In this document: positions 17,003 through 26,216 of the stretch, one piece after another
Layout of the letters: every line of letters starts with the position of its first letter
How positions within the stretch are numbered: position 1 is the first letter of the stretch
From: Clostridiales bacterium COT073_COT-073
Lineage (GTDB): Bacteria > Bacillota > Clostridia > Lachnospirales > Vallitaleaceae
Assembly (NCBI GenBank): GCA_003858485.1
Contig: RQYD01000009.1
Coordinates: 19,958 to 83,957 of the forward strand
DNA: 64,000 nucleotides
Direction: 5' to 3'
Translations under genes and position numbers: made by a program
The notes under the pieces: model-generated
What the model was told of the DNA's origin: nothing
The model's database searches: none
The model's input: only the letters and a program-made list of their open reading frames with translations

Positions 17003-18310
17003 ATGGCAACACCAACCATTAATACGGTTTCGGCAATTTCAGTTGGTAAAATATCCGGAACTTATCAAAGCAAAGCCATTGCTTATGAAGGAGCTAATTC
17101 CTTTCAGGGTTTTTTACAAAAATCAAGTCAACCGGAAAAAACAGTAGCCGCCAAAGGAGATCAAGACAGTAAAAAAGCAGTCAGTGAAGAGATCGGGCAG
17201 CCGCTGAATCACAAAAAAAATGAGATTAAGCCTGAAAGCAAAGGAAACGACCAAGAAATCAAAGTAGATTCTAAGGCCGGTTCAGACACAAAATCAAATG
17301 AAAAAACAGAGCTGTCTTCAGCCGAAAGTCAGAAAATAAAAGAGTTTGTGGATAAAGTGCAGACAACACTAGACCTTAGTCCCGAAGAAATGCAGGCCTG
17401 GCTTGGCATGATGGGAATGCAGGTCATGGATTTATTAGATGCCGGGAAATTACAAAATTTCTTTATGCAGGTAAAAGGTATTGAAGTTAGTGATCTTTTA
17501 ACGGAAGCTAATCAAGCAGCAGAATTAAAGACCTTACTTTCGACCGCCGCAGAATTGGAACCGCTGGTTCAGAGCTTAAGCGCAAAGCAAGAAAATGGTA
17601 CTGTGTTTAATCAAATGCTGGAAGAAGCAATTGGCTTAATGCCGAGTGACAAAACGGAAGCAGCGATTAGTGGAGCGGAAACTAATCCGGTTGTAGAAAC
17701 CAATGGTAAATCAGACATACCGGTTTTACCAGCCAGGGAAAGTAATGACAGCAAGAATGAAATGTCAGGTCAGCAAAATTTGCCCAAAGAAGCAGTTGCA
17801 GCCTTTGATAAAGTAGTTCAGACAGAGGAGCAAATTATGGTAACAGCTGATGGTCTGGAGCGGGTGATCACTACAGTATCAGCCAGAGATATCTATCAGC
17901 AGGTAGTAACCAAATTTACGGCTGAAAATTTAGATGGAGCATCAAAAGTAACCATTCAACTGAATCCGGAACATTTAGGAAAATTAGCATTTCAGGTAGT
18001 TAGCCGGGGTGGTCAGATGACCGGACAATTTGTAGCTGAATCAGAGGCGGTTAAAACAGCTCTGGAAGCACAAGTTAGTCAATTAAAGCTGCAGTTGGCC
18101 AATCAAGGAATTCGGGTCGAAGATGTCAAAGTAGTAGTTGGCGACACTGCCAATTATTTCACTGAAGATAAGCCAAAGGAACATAATCAGGAAACAGCCA
18201 AAAAAAGAAACAGACGAATCCAGGATGGCATATCAATTAACACAGTGGAGGAAGAAGTGGCAGCGGAAGAAATTAAAATTTCAACCGGAACCATTGATTT
18301 TACTGCTTAG
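17003..18310 (+). CDS. fliK: Flagellar hook-length control protein FliK
   Basis: FliK is exported during hook growth and switches the export gate to filament substrates. The 435-residue product has a variable, Lys/Glu/Ser-rich N-terminal two thirds and the conserved C-terminal Flg_hook domain, with VTIQLNPEHLGKLAFQV near residue 315 and the hydrophobic ALEAQVSQLKLQLANQG region after it. GGAAAGGAGG precedes the ATG. It lies between the MotE-like gene and flgD, the normal place. The 147-base gap before it shows no clear signal. Confidence 0.93.
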   Translation: MATPTINTVSAISVGKISGTYQSKAIAYEGANSFQGFLQKSSQPEKTVAAKGDQDSKKAVSEEIGQPLNHKKNEIKPESKGNDQEIKVDSKAGSDTKSNEKTELSSAESQKIKEFVDKVQTTLDLSPEEMQAWLGMMGMQVMDLLDAGKLQNFFMQVKGIEVSDLLTEANQAAELKTLLSTAAELEPLVQSLSAKQENGTVFNQMLEEAIGLMPSDKTEAAISGAETNPVVETNGKSDIPVLPARESNDSKNEMSGQQNLPKEAVAAFDKVVQTEEQIMVTADGLERVITTVSARDIYQQVVTKFTAENLDGASKVTIQLNPEHLGKLAFQVVSRGGQMTGQFVAESEAVKTALEAQVSQLKLQLANQGIRVEDVKVVVGDTANYFTEDKPKEHNQETAKKRNRRIQDGISINTVEEEVAAEEIKISTGTIDFTA

Positions 18311-18319
18311 GAGGAAGAA

Positions 18320-19096
18320 ATGGCAAATAGTACAGAAGTAATTAACAAAAGGATTATGGATCAGTATGGCACTCAAACTTTTCCCCAAAAGAGAACTGGT
18401 GGAAGTGATTTAAGCAAAGATGCTTTTCTGAATTTGCTGACCACACAGTTACGTTATCAAAATCCTTTAGAGCCGACAAATGATAAGGAATTCTTAGCAC
18501 AAATGGCTCAATTTACTGCACTTGAACAAATGAATAATCTGTATTCTTCATTTCAGTTCAGCCAAGCCAGCAGCATGATTAATAAAAATGTGGTGGCTGA
18601 AGTCAAGAATGAAGAAAGCGGTGATATCAGTCAGGTAGTTGGTAAAGTGGTGGCGGTTAATGTTAAGGAAAACAAGCAATTCTTGCTGGTTCAGTCACTG
18701 GATGGTAAAACTAAAGAAGTAGAGCTTTCTAAAGTTAAGTCGATCAATGATGGAACAACTTTGGACGCCGAAATTTTGGCCAAAGAAATTGAAAAATTAC
18801 AGTTAAGTCAGGCCAATAGTATGATCAATAAAAATGTGGAAGCGGAGCTGACCAATGACAAAGGTGAAGTCATCAAAATTGGCGGTAAGGTAGTAGCGGT
18901 CAATGTCAAAGAAGGCAAGAAAATTCTTTTAATTAAAGGAACTGACGGCAAACAAACTGAGGTTGAGCTGTCTAAAGTGAAAGTAATTAATGATGGTACC
19001 TCTACCGATGGAGAAGCCCTGCTTAAAGAAATTGAAAAACTGACCCAAAAAGTGGCAGAGCTGGAGAAGATTATCAAAGAGCTGAAACAGCCGTAG
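18320..19096 (+). CDS. flgD: Flagellar hook cap protein FlgD with internal duplication
   Basis: FlgD caps the growing hook and guides subunit addition. Residues 29-80 hold the conserved FlgD N-terminal region (DAFLNLLTTQLRYQNPLEP and then QMAQFTALEQMNNL). The C-terminal part is unusual: residues 81-160 and 163-241 are two copies of the same 80-residue unit, each starting SQA(S/N)SMINKNV and ending KEIEKL, with shared cores such as GKVVAVNVKE and EVELSKVK. A final short coiled coil follows (243-256). The two copies differ at many codons, so the duplication is not recent. The length of 258 residues exceeds that of many clostridial FlgD proteins because of this. AGGAGG precedes the ATG. Confidence 0.92.
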   Translation: MANSTEVINKRIMDQYGTQTFPQKRTGGSDLSKDAFLNLLTTQLRYQNPLEPTNDKEFLAQMAQFTALEQMNNLYSSFQFSQASSMINKNVVAEVKNEESGDISQVVGKVVAVNVKENKQFLLVQSLDGKTKEVELSKVKSINDGTTLDAEILAKEIEKLQLSQANSMINKNVEAELTNDKGEVIKIGGKVVAVNVKEGKKILLIKGTDGKQTEVELSKVKVINDGTSTDGEALLKEIEKLTQKVAELEKIIKELKQP

Positions 19097-19140
19097 ACAG
19101 GTGATTTGTCAGGCGGATGGTCTCAGCACTGGAGGATGGA

Positions 19141-19524
19141 ATGAGAATCAATCAATTTAAAAGCATTTCGCAAATTCAAAATGAAGCGAAATTACAGGGC
19201 CAAAAGCAATTGCCCCAAATAGCGGCATCCGGCTTTCAACAGGCATTGCAGGAAAAGCTGAATCATCAGCCGGAATTAACTTTTTCCAAACATGCCCTGG
19301 AGCAGATCAAACATCGCCGGATTGAATTAGATGAAGCGGGTATACAAAAATTAAATGATGGGATTTCCAGCGCCAGAGAAAAAGGAATTAAAGAATCACT
19401 AATGTTAATGGATAATGTGGCCTATGTAGTGAGCATCAGGAATGCAACAGTGATCACTGCGCTGGAAGCCAAAGAAACAAAGAATCATGTTTTTACCAAT
19501 ATTGATGGAGCTGTGGTATTATAG
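19141..19524 (+). CDS. Flagellar operon protein of the TIGR02530 type
   Basis: A 127-residue protein of a family found almost only between flgD and flgE in Firmicutes and spirochaetes. The core FSKHALEQIKHRRIELDEA, then LNDGISSAREKGIKESLMLMD and YVVSIRNATVITAL, matches my memory of that family. The start at ATG 19141 is chosen for its GGAGG site 5 bases upstream; an upstream GTG-type start at 19117 would lack one. Its function is not known; a role in hook assembly is inferred only from place. No signal peptide or membrane helix is visible. Confidence 0.8.
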   Translation: MRINQFKSISQIQNEAKLQGQKQLPQIAASGFQQALQEKLNHQPELTFSKHALEQIKHRRIELDEAGIQKLNDGISSAREKGIKESLMLMDNVAYVVSIRNATVITALEAKETKNHVFTNIDGAVVL

Positions 19525-19605
19525 CCGGACCTTTGTAAGGGGGCAATGTTTTCGGACGGACTGCCGGAACACCCACAGCCAATAAGTATAAGGAGGTTAC
19601 GCATT

Positions 19606-20922
19606 ATGATGCGTTCAATGTATTCCGGTGTATCCGGACTGAGAGTTCATCAAACCAAGATGGACGTGATCGGAAATAATATTTCCAATGTAAATACTGC
19701 CGGATTTAAAGCCAGCAGAACTTTGTTCAATGAAGTGTTCAGTCAGAATTTACAGAATGCTTCCGGGCCGACACCTAACCTCGGTGGTCGTAACCCGATG
19801 CAAATTGGACTGGGAGCCAGTGTCAGCACAATTGACATTAATATGAATGAAGGTGCTTCACAAAGAACGGATTTGGTTACAGACTTAAAAATTGAAGGTG
19901 AAGGTTTTTTTGTAGTGAAAAATGCCGATGGCATCAAATTTACCAGAGCGGGTGCTTTTCGGGTAGATGTAGCCGGTAATTTGGTCAATCCGGCCGGAAT
20001 GTTCGTCATGGGCTGGCAACCGGATCCGGATAAGCCGAATCAAATTCAAAAAGGAGAAGTGACCCCGCTGAAAGTGCTGAGTGCGGAAAATATGTATAGT
20101 GCACCGGTGGCCACGACCAAGGGCATGATCACCGGCAATATCAATAAAAATGATTCGCAGGTGGCAGCTACTGCTCAGGGAGCACCAATCACCCTGAACT
20201 TTTATGACAGTCAAGGCTATCCATACACCGCTCAATTCCGGGTCAAGCAAAGTACAGCTACTCCGGGCACCTATGAAGTCAAATTAGAAAAAGTGACCGA
20301 CCAAAATTCAGTTGATGTGACCACGGCTACTAATCCGAATTTATCAATTGACCCGGCAACCGTTAATTTAGTATTTGATGCGGCCGGCAATATTGCTGAT
20401 CCGACAGCAGCCAAGTTTACTATTAAAGGTGGAGAAACCGCCTTTAAATCCAAGATCTCCGATATTGAAGTTGATTTTTCCAAAGTTACTCAGTATTCAG
20501 GCAATACCACCATTCAAGGTTTAAGAGGTGATCGGGATAAGGTTGGCGCCGGTAATATGGCCGGTGAGATGTCTGGTTATCAAATTGGCGGTGATGGCAG
20601 AATTTTAGCTAAATACTCCAATGGTGACAGCAAATTGCTGGGCCAGATTGTAATTGCTGATTTTGATAATCCGGCTGGTTTGCAAAAAGAAGGCAATAAC
20701 TTGTTTGGCACCACCATGAACTCCGGAGAATTTAATGGTATCGGCAAAGATGCCACCGCCATTGGTTCAACCATCAACTCCGGTGTTCTGGAAATGAGTA
20801 ATGTTGATCTATCTTTGGAATTTACGGAAATGATCACTACCCAGAGGGGATTTCAAGCGAATTCCAGAGTAATTACTACCTCTGATGAGATCTTACAGGA
20901 GTTGGTAAATTTAAAGAGATAA
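19606..20922 (+). CDS. flgE: Flagellar hook protein FlgE
   Basis: FlgE subunits polymerise into the curved hook joining rod and filament. The 438-residue product has the rod/hook N terminus (SMYSGVSGLRVHQTKMD, then NNISNVNTAGFK), a central Gly/Thr/Asn-rich D1-D2 part, and the C-terminal signature EMITTQRGFQANSRVITT ending in LQELVNLKR. The start at ATG 19606 is set by AGGAGG at 19591-19596; the frame runs further up but without a site. A strong hairpin and a candidate promoter follow, so the next genes may also be transcribed separately. Confidence 0.96.
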   Translation: MMRSMYSGVSGLRVHQTKMDVIGNNISNVNTAGFKASRTLFNEVFSQNLQNASGPTPNLGGRNPMQIGLGASVSTIDINMNEGASQRTDLVTDLKIEGEGFFVVKNADGIKFTRAGAFRVDVAGNLVNPAGMFVMGWQPDPDKPNQIQKGEVTPLKVLSAENMYSAPVATTKGMITGNINKNDSQVAATAQGAPITLNFYDSQGYPYTAQFRVKQSTATPGTYEVKLEKVTDQNSVDVTTATNPNLSIDPATVNLVFDAAGNIADPTAAKFTIKGGETAFKSKISDIEVDFSKVTQYSGNTTIQGLRGDRDKVGAGNMAGEMSGYQIGGDGRILAKYSNGDSKLLGQIVIADFDNPAGLQKEGNNLFGTTMNSGEFNGIGKDATAIGSTINSGVLEMSNVDLSLEFTEMITTQRGFQANSRVITTSDEILQELVNLKR

Positions 20923-20931
20923 TCTGAATGA

Positions 20932-20973
20932 TTGGCGCCGTTGAGCAGGCGTAAGACGCTCAACGGCCGCCAA
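20932..20973. repeat. Strong GC-rich hairpin after flgE
   Basis: Bases 20932-20946 pair with 20958-20973 (TTGGCGCCGTTGAGC with GCTCAACGGCCGCCAA, one unpaired base). The stem is about 15 bp with an 11-base loop. The T-rich tract begins only about 10 bases later and is broken, so it may be an RNA-stability or processing structure rather than a full terminator. Confidence 0.75.
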
Positions 20974-20981
20974 AGTTATAC

Positions 20982-21010
20982 TTTACTTTTTAAAATATTA
21001 TTGATATAAT
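20982..21010 (+). promoter_or_regulatory. Candidate internal promoter before flbD-motA-motB
   Basis: TTTACT at 20982-20987 and TATAAT at 21005-21010 are 17 bases apart. The site is about 95 bases before the flbD start and just after the hairpin of flgE. Confidence 0.55.
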
Positions 21011-21106
21011 GAATTCAGCTTGTTAGCAGTGTTTTAGGCTTTATTCGCGGCTTAACACCGAAGCAGCCAAATGCCGAAACATCCGAATTTTGAGATAGGA
21101 GAGCGG

Positions 21107-21292
21107 ATGATCTATATTACTAAGTTAAATAATGTTGAAATTTTATTGAATGAAGATTTGATTGAATTGGTTGAGGAAACACCGGATACAATTATTACTT
21201 TAACCACCGGCAAAAAGGTGATAGTCAAAGAAAGCAAAGAAGAATTGTATCAAAAGATATGCGAATATAAAAAGGAAATTTATCAGAGATAG
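21107..21292 (+). CDS. flbD: Flagellar FlbD family protein
   Basis: A 61-residue protein beginning MIYITKLNNVEILLNEDLIE, the hallmark of the small FlbD (SwrD) family found before motA or fliL in Firmicutes. In Bacillus subtilis the homologue SwrD raises motor power by supporting stator levels. The start at ATG 21107 was chosen because it fits the family N terminus and has AGGAGA upstream; a longer frame from 21071 does not fit. It is followed by motA after a 123-base gap. Confidence 0.9.
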   Translation: MIYITKLNNVEILLNEDLIELVEETPDTIITLTTGKKVIVKESKEELYQKICEYKKEIYQR

Positions 21293-21415
21293 GAATTTTT
21301 CACATTTGCCAGCTAAAGCCAATGGCTGGAAATGTTCAGGGACAGGGAAACTTGTGATTTGCTTATCACTGGGAAACTTAAGGGACTAAGAAATGAAATA
21401 GACGAGGTGGATATT

Positions 21416-22216
21416 GTGGATTTAGCATCAATTATTGGATTGATATTGGGAATATTCTTTTTTGTAGCTTCCATTATTTTAAATGGTGGTGTTAGCTCGC
21501 TGAGTAATTTCGGCGATCCAGCTTCAGCCATGATTGTTATTGGTGGATGTATGGCGTCGGTGTTAATTACTTTTCCGATGGGAAAGTTTATGAATGGCTT
21601 AAAAGGAGCAACCCTTGTATTTAAAGACATTAAAAATAATGAAGGCAAGATGATCAAAGATATCATCCAACTTTCAAATATTGCTCGTAAAGAAGGCTTA
21701 TTAGCACTGGAAGAAGCAGCTAATAATGTCAATGATGCCTTCTTAAAAAAAGGAATTTTATTAATTGTCGATGGAACAGATCCGGAATTGGTTCGCAATA
21801 TTTTAGAAACAGAAATTATTTATATTGAGGAAAGACATGGTTCAGTCCAGGCTTTTTGGGCTAAAATCGGAGAGCTCGGGCCAGCTTGGGGTATGATTGG
21901 TACTTTGATCGGTTTGATTAATATGTTAAGAGCGGTTGGCGGAGATTCTTCGGCGATTGGACCATCAATGGCAGTAGCTTTGATTACTACCTTATATGGC
22001 TCGCTTCTAGCCAACTTTATTGCGATCCCATTTGCTTCTAAGCTGAAAATTCGTTCCACAGAAGAGATGATGGTTAAAGAAGTAATGGTTGAAGGTTTGC
22101 TTTCCATTCAAGCCGGGGAAAATCCCCGGGTGATTGAAGAAAAATTAAAGGCCTTCTTATCACCAAAAATGCAGTCACAAATGGATTCTGAGGAATCAAT
22201 GGAAGCAGGTGAGTAA
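21416..22216 (+). CDS. motA: Motor stator protein MotA (GTG start)
   Basis: MotA and MotB form the ion channel whose rotation drives the motor. The 266-residue product has four membrane helices: two near the N terminus (ASIIGLILGIFFFVASIIL and the MIVIGGCMASVLI region) and two after the large cytoplasmic loop, in GMIGTLIGLINML and AVALITTLYGSLLANFIAIP. The start is placed at GTG 21416, preceded by GAGGTGG at 5 bases and giving a family-like N terminus; a longer frame from 21332 would add an atypical hydrophilic leader. The gene ends 2 bases before motB. Confidence 0.95.
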   Translation: MDLASIIGLILGIFFFVASIILNGGVSSLSNFGDPASAMIVIGGCMASVLITFPMGKFMNGLKGATLVFKDIKNNEGKMIKDIIQLSNIARKEGLLALEEAANNVNDAFLKKGILLIVDGTDPELVRNILETEIIYIEERHGSVQAFWAKIGELGPAWGMIGTLIGLINMLRAVGGDSSAIGPSMAVALITTLYGSLLANFIAIPFASKLKIRSTEEMMVKEVMVEGLLSIQAGENPRVIEEKLKAFLSPKMQSQMDSEESMEAGE

Positions 22217-22218
22217 GA

Positions 22219-23124
22219 ATGGCGAAACATAAGCAAGGAGATGGTGGCGGAGGAGCGCCGGCGTGGATGACAACTTATGGAGATATGGTAACATTGCTTT
22301 TATGCTTTTTTGTATTACTGTTTTCCATGTCATCAATTAATCAGGAAAAGTTTCAGAAGATTATGGAATATTTCACCGGTCAGGGAGAATATATGACTGA
22401 TTTTATGCCAGGCGGAGAAGCTCTGGTAGGCGGAGAGCTAATTATTAACGGAACCGTTCAGCTTGATAATATCGAAGCTGTTCTGGATGGTGGCAGAGAT
22501 GCTCTCAATTCTTCAAATGCTGATGCTGAAGAAGAGGCAGAGCCGGAAGACATGGAAATGACCGATGCCGAAAGACAGGAGCTGCAAAAACTAAAAACAG
22601 CCAGGGAAATGGCGGAGACCATTCAGGATGAAATTTATAATGATGGCTTAAATGCTGAAATTGAAGTGTCTTATACAGCTAATTATGTAAAATTGACATT
22701 AAGAGGGGAGTATTTATTTGACAGTGGTCGGGCTGAATTGAAGCCGGATGCGGTTGAAGCCATTAAAGTTATTTCTACAGTATTAAAAGAATCGGATTAT
22801 AATGGTTATGATATTCAGGTTGAGGGACATACGGATAATCGACCAATCAATACCGGCTTTTATAAAAGCAATCGTTATCTTTCGGCAGCCAGAGCCATTG
22901 CAGTGGAAGAGGAATTGGTTAATATTCATGGCTTTATTCCACAAAAAGTGTCAAGTACCGGCTATGGGGAGTTTCATCCGATTGATACCAATTCTACGCC
23001 TGAGGGCCAAGCGCATAATCGGCGGGTGGAAATTAAATTATTGCTCAGTGCAGAAGAAAAATTCCTGGAAGAACGGGATATCAGATCACAGGGGCAAATA
23101 GGCAAAACAGCCGAAAATAAATAA
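22219..23124 (+). CDS. motB: Motor stator protein MotB
   Basis: MotB anchors the stator to peptidoglycan and supplies the ion-binding aspartate. The 301-residue product has a single N-terminal membrane helix beginning at TTYGDMVTLLLCFFVLLF, in which Asp22 is the expected ion-binding residue, a charged linker, and a C-terminal OmpA-like domain (VEGHTDNRPI and GYGEFHPI, then HNRRVEIKL). The driving ion cannot be told from this alone. The gene follows motA by 2 bases, so the two are translated together. Confidence 0.95.
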   Translation: MAKHKQGDGGGGAPAWMTTYGDMVTLLLCFFVLLFSMSSINQEKFQKIMEYFTGQGEYMTDFMPGGEALVGGELIINGTVQLDNIEAVLDGGRDALNSSNADAEEEAEPEDMEMTDAERQELQKLKTAREMAETIQDEIYNDGLNAEIEVSYTANYVKLTLRGEYLFDSGRAELKPDAVEAIKVISTVLKESDYNGYDIQVEGHTDNRPINTGFYKSNRYLSAARAIAVEEELVNIHGFIPQKVSSTGYGEFHPIDTNSTPEGQAHNRRVEIKLLLSAEEKFLEERDIRSQGQIGKTAENK

Positions 23125-23199
23125 CATATAAGATTCCTTTTCGGCCAGGCTTGAAAAGGGATGGAAGAAACAAATATTTCAGGTCAAGGAGGATTTATT

Positions 23200-23697
23200 G
23201 TGGAGAAAATATTACCAATAGTGAATATGGTACTGTCAGTGGCAGCTCTGGTAATTTGTGTAATTACTATGCTGAGTGTCAATGGTTTGAAATCAGAGAT
23301 GGCGAGTATGAAAATGGGAGTAAATGGTGAAATGCCGGTTTCGGCTGAAATCCCATTGACTCAGCAAACCTTATATAATATGGAAAAACAGTTTATTTTT
23401 ACTTATCCGCCTAAAGAAGGGGAAAAGAAGCCGACCAGTGTAGTGGTTAACATCGGCTTTGCTTTAAACAATGAAGAAAAGGATGTGGATAGTGTCTTAA
23501 AGCAATTTGCAGAAAAGCAGGGATTGGTCAGAGACCGAATTCAAACCATGATTAAAGAAAAACAAGAAAATCCGTTTGCCACAGTGGAAAGCCAACAGGA
23601 ATTAAAAACTGATTTGCTGGCGTTGATTCGAAAATTATTTGAAACCAATTCGATTATTGATGTAGTATTTTCTGATGTTGTATCCAGTCAAAGATAA
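23200..23697 (+). CDS. fliL: Flagellar basal body-associated protein FliL (GTG start)
   Basis: FliL surrounds the stator and supports torque under load. The product of about 165 residues has one N-terminal membrane helix (IVNMVLSVAALVICVITML) and a globular extracellular domain with the VVNIGFAL strand and the C-terminal ALIRKLFETNSIIDVVFSD region seen in the family. The GTG at 23200 is preferred since AAGGAGG lies 7 bases before it; the ATG at 23161 has no properly spaced site. It sits between motB and fliM as expected. Confidence 0.9.
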   Translation: MEKILPIVNMVLSVAALVICVITMLSVNGLKSEMASMKMGVNGEMPVSAEIPLTQQTLYNMEKQFIFTYPPKEGEKKPTSVVVNIGFALNNEEKDVDSVLKQFAEKQGLVRDRIQTMIKEKQENPFATVESQQELKTDLLALIRKLFETNSIIDVVFSDVVSSQR

Positions 23698-23729
23698 AAT
23701 GTTTATATGTTGTTAAGGGAGGTGAGATT

Positions 23730-24716
23730 GTGAGCGATATCCTAAGTCAAAGTGAAATAGATCAGCTGCTGAATGCCTTAAACACGGGAGAACTTGATGT
23801 CGAGGAGTATCAAGCAGAAAAAGGTGAGAAGCAGATTAAAGAATATGATTTTTCAAGACCTGCGAAATTTGCCAAAGATCACCTTAGAACCTTGGAAATT
23901 ATTCATGAGCATTATGCCAGATTATTAGCAACTTTGCTGTCCGGCAGAATGCGAACCGCTTGTCAACTGGAAGTCATTAACTCAGAGGCAATTTCTTATT
24001 CGGAATTTGCCAATGCTTTATCAAATCCGGTGCTGCTTGGTATTTTAGAAGTTCGTCCACTCAAGGGCAATTTTGTGATTGAAATGTCATCGAATATCGG
24101 CTTTGCAATTGTTGACAGGTTATTAGGCGGAGCAGGTAACGGAGTGATGTCCGGTCGGGACTTTACGGAAATTGAGTTGACAGTTATTCAAAAAGTAATG
24201 TCAATTATGATTGATGAAATGGTTGAAGCCTGGAAGAATGTGGTCAGTATTACCCCCAGACTAACCCAAATTGAAACCAATCCTCAGTTTGCCCAGTTTA
24301 TATCACCGACCGAAATAGTTGCCCTGATTACTTTAAATTTAAGGATCGGATCAGTCGAAGGCTTAATGAATATTTGTGTGCCATATATTACCATTGAGCC
24401 AATTATAGATAAATTAAATACCAGATACTGGTTTAGTACAGTTAAAGAAACTAATATTGAGCTATATGCCCAATATATTGAAAAACAAATTGAATTATCA
24501 GAAATCCCGGTTAAAGTAGTACTTGGCAAAACTAATATTTCGATTGATGACTTCGTGCATTTGCAGCGCGGTGATATCATTCGTTTGGATCAAAAGATAG
24601 ATGATGAAGTAGAGGTGTTAGTTGGAAATATACCGAAGTTTTACGGGAAAGCGGGACTATCAGCCGGTAAAAACGCGGTTATGATTACCGGTATCATGAA
24701 TAGGGAGGATGAATAA
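23730..24716 (+). CDS. fliM: Flagellar motor switch protein FliM (GTG start)
   Basis: FliM is the C-ring subunit that binds CheY-P and relays the switch signal. The 328-residue product begins MSDILSQSEIDQLLNAL, the CheY-binding peptide, followed by the CheC-like middle domain (RTLEIIHEHYARLLATLL) and the C-terminal SpoA domain (VVLGKTNISIDDFVHLQRGD). Start codon is GTG with AAGGGAGGTGA upstream. Its stop overlaps the fliY start by one base (TAATG). Confidence 0.97.
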   Translation: MSDILSQSEIDQLLNALNTGELDVEEYQAEKGEKQIKEYDFSRPAKFAKDHLRTLEIIHEHYARLLATLLSGRMRTACQLEVINSEAISYSEFANALSNPVLLGILEVRPLKGNFVIEMSSNIGFAIVDRLLGGAGNGVMSGRDFTEIELTVIQKVMSIMIDEMVEAWKNVVSITPRLTQIETNPQFAQFISPTEIVALITLNLRIGSVEGLMNICVPYITIEPIIDKLNTRYWFSTVKETNIELYAQYIEKQIELSEIPVKVVLGKTNISIDDFVHLQRGDIIRLDQKIDDEVEVLVGNIPKFYGKAGLSAGKNAVMITGIMNREDE

Positions 24717-25819
24717 TGAGCGATTTATTATCACAGGAAGAAATCAATGCTTTGCTCCAAGGCAGAGAAGAAGGGGAATCCGGTTCGGCTGGCGTGGAGA
24801 ATCTTCTGGAGCCAGCTGAGCAAGATGCAATTGGTGAAGTTTCAAATATCAGCATGGGTGCAGCTGCTACCTCCTTGTCAACACTTGTCAATCAAAAAGT
24901 GACAATTACCACACCGCGAGTATCAATTGTTGATTGGGATGGTTTTGTAGCCCAGCATACAGCACCATATGTAACAGTCCAATTAAGCTATAAGGAAGGT
25001 CTGGAAGGCAATAACATTTTAGTACTGCTCGAAGAAGATGCCAAAGTTATCACAGATTTGATGATGGGCGGTGACGGTACAAATATATCTGAAGAGTTAA
25101 ATGATCTGCATTTAAGTGCCATCAGTGAGGCAATGAATCAAATGATCGGCGCATCGGCGACAGCATTATCTTCGATGTTTAAGAAAAAAATTGATATTTT
25201 GCCTCCGGTTGCTGCTAAGATTGATTTACAAAATGAAAAACCGGATGCCGTTTATACAGATGACCATTTTATAGAGGTTGATTTTAGTATTAAAATCGGA
25301 GATTTAATTGATAACACTTTATCACAGATTTATCCTTTGGCTTTCGCCAAAGAAGTAATTGAAACATTTATGGAACATAAAAAAATGCATGAAGAAACAG
25401 AAAAAAAAGTGGTATCAGCATCCCAATCAGCCTCAGTTCCGGCAGCATCAACGCCACAACCAATACCACAGATCAATTATACTGCACAGGTACCGCATCA
25501 GCCATCGGCGTCCATTTATTCACAGCCGGTTGAAGTGCAGCCAGCTCAATTTCAAAATTTTGAAATGGCATCTTTTATGCAGCAAAAAGAAAATATTGAT
25601 TTGATTATGGATGTTCAACTTGAGGTAACAGTTGAATTAGGAAGAACCAAGCGCAGCATTAAAGACATCCTGGAATTGGCACCAGGCAGCATTATTGAGC
25701 TGAATAAGCTGTCAGGGGAACCAATTGATATTTTGGTTAATGGCAAAATTGTGGCCAAGGGTGAAGTGGTGGTAATTGAAGAAAACTTCAGTATCCGAGT
25801 GACGGAGATTTTAAAGTAG
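24716..25819 (+). CDS. fliY: Flagellar switch phosphatase FliY
   Basis: FliY is the Gram-positive C-ring protein that joins a CheC-like CheY-P phosphatase to a FliN-type SpoA domain. The 367-residue product has the short LSQEEINALL motif at the N terminus, the two phosphatase motifs ExxN at Glu41/Asn44 and Glu138/Asn141, a Pro/Gln/Ser-rich linker (about 228-285) and the C-terminal FliN domain (DVQLEVTVELGRTKRSIKD). Both phosphatase sites look intact. It is translationally coupled to fliM and followed by cheY, its substrate. Confidence 0.96.
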   Translation: MSDLLSQEEINALLQGREEGESGSAGVENLLEPAEQDAIGEVSNISMGAAATSLSTLVNQKVTITTPRVSIVDWDGFVAQHTAPYVTVQLSYKEGLEGNNILVLLEEDAKVITDLMMGGDGTNISEELNDLHLSAISEAMNQMIGASATALSSMFKKKIDILPPVAAKIDLQNEKPDAVYTDDHFIEVDFSIKIGDLIDNTLSQIYPLAFAKEVIETFMEHKKMHEETEKKVVSASQSASVPAASTPQPIPQINYTAQVPHQPSASIYSQPVEVQPAQFQNFEMASFMQQKENIDLIMDVQLEVTVELGRTKRSIKDILELAPGSIIELNKLSGEPIDILVNGKIVAKGEVVVIEENFSIRVTEILK

Positions 25820-25847
25820 GACATTCAAATGATAAAAGGAGAAAGAA

Positions 25848-26213
25848 ATGGCAGATAAAAGTATTTTGATTGTTGATGATGCTGCATTTATGAGAATGAT
25901 GATTAAGGACATTCTGACAAAAAATGGCTATGAAGTAGTAGGAGAAGCTGAAAATGGAGCCAAAGCGGTTGAAAAATATAATGAATTAAAGCCGTCCCTG
26001 GTAGTGATGGATATTACCATGCCGGAAATGGATGGAATTGAGGCAGTTAAAGCAATTAAAGCAAGTGATCCTAAAGCTAATATTATTATGTGTTCCGCTA
26101 TGGGTCAACAGGCAATGGTTATTGAATCAATTCAGGCCGGCGCAAAGGACTTTATTGTTAAACCATTTGACCGGGACAGAGTTATTGAAGCAGTCAGCAA
26201 AGTAATAGGATAA
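25848..26213 (+). CDS. cheY: Chemotaxis response regulator CheY
   Basis: CheY carries the phosphate signal from CheA to the switch. The 121-residue receiver domain has the acidic pair Asp10/Asp11, the phosphoacceptor Asp55 in VVMDITMPEMDG, Ser83 at the Thr/Ser position and Lys105 in FIVKPF. It is a stand-alone receiver. It lies between fliY and fliO, as in Bacillus and many clostridia. Confidence 0.96.
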   Translation: MADKSILIVDDAAFMRMMIKDILTKNGYEVVGEAENGAKAVEKYNELKPSLVVMDITMPEMDGIEAVKAIKASDPKANIIMCSAMGQQAMVIESIQAGAKDFIVKPFDRDRVIEAVSKVIG

Positions 26214-26216
26214 GTC

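Noticed and set aside
21313..21798. Minus-strand 161-codon frame opposite motA
   Set aside because: It lies antisense to a well-supported gene, has no start signal and its composition mirrors the motA codons.
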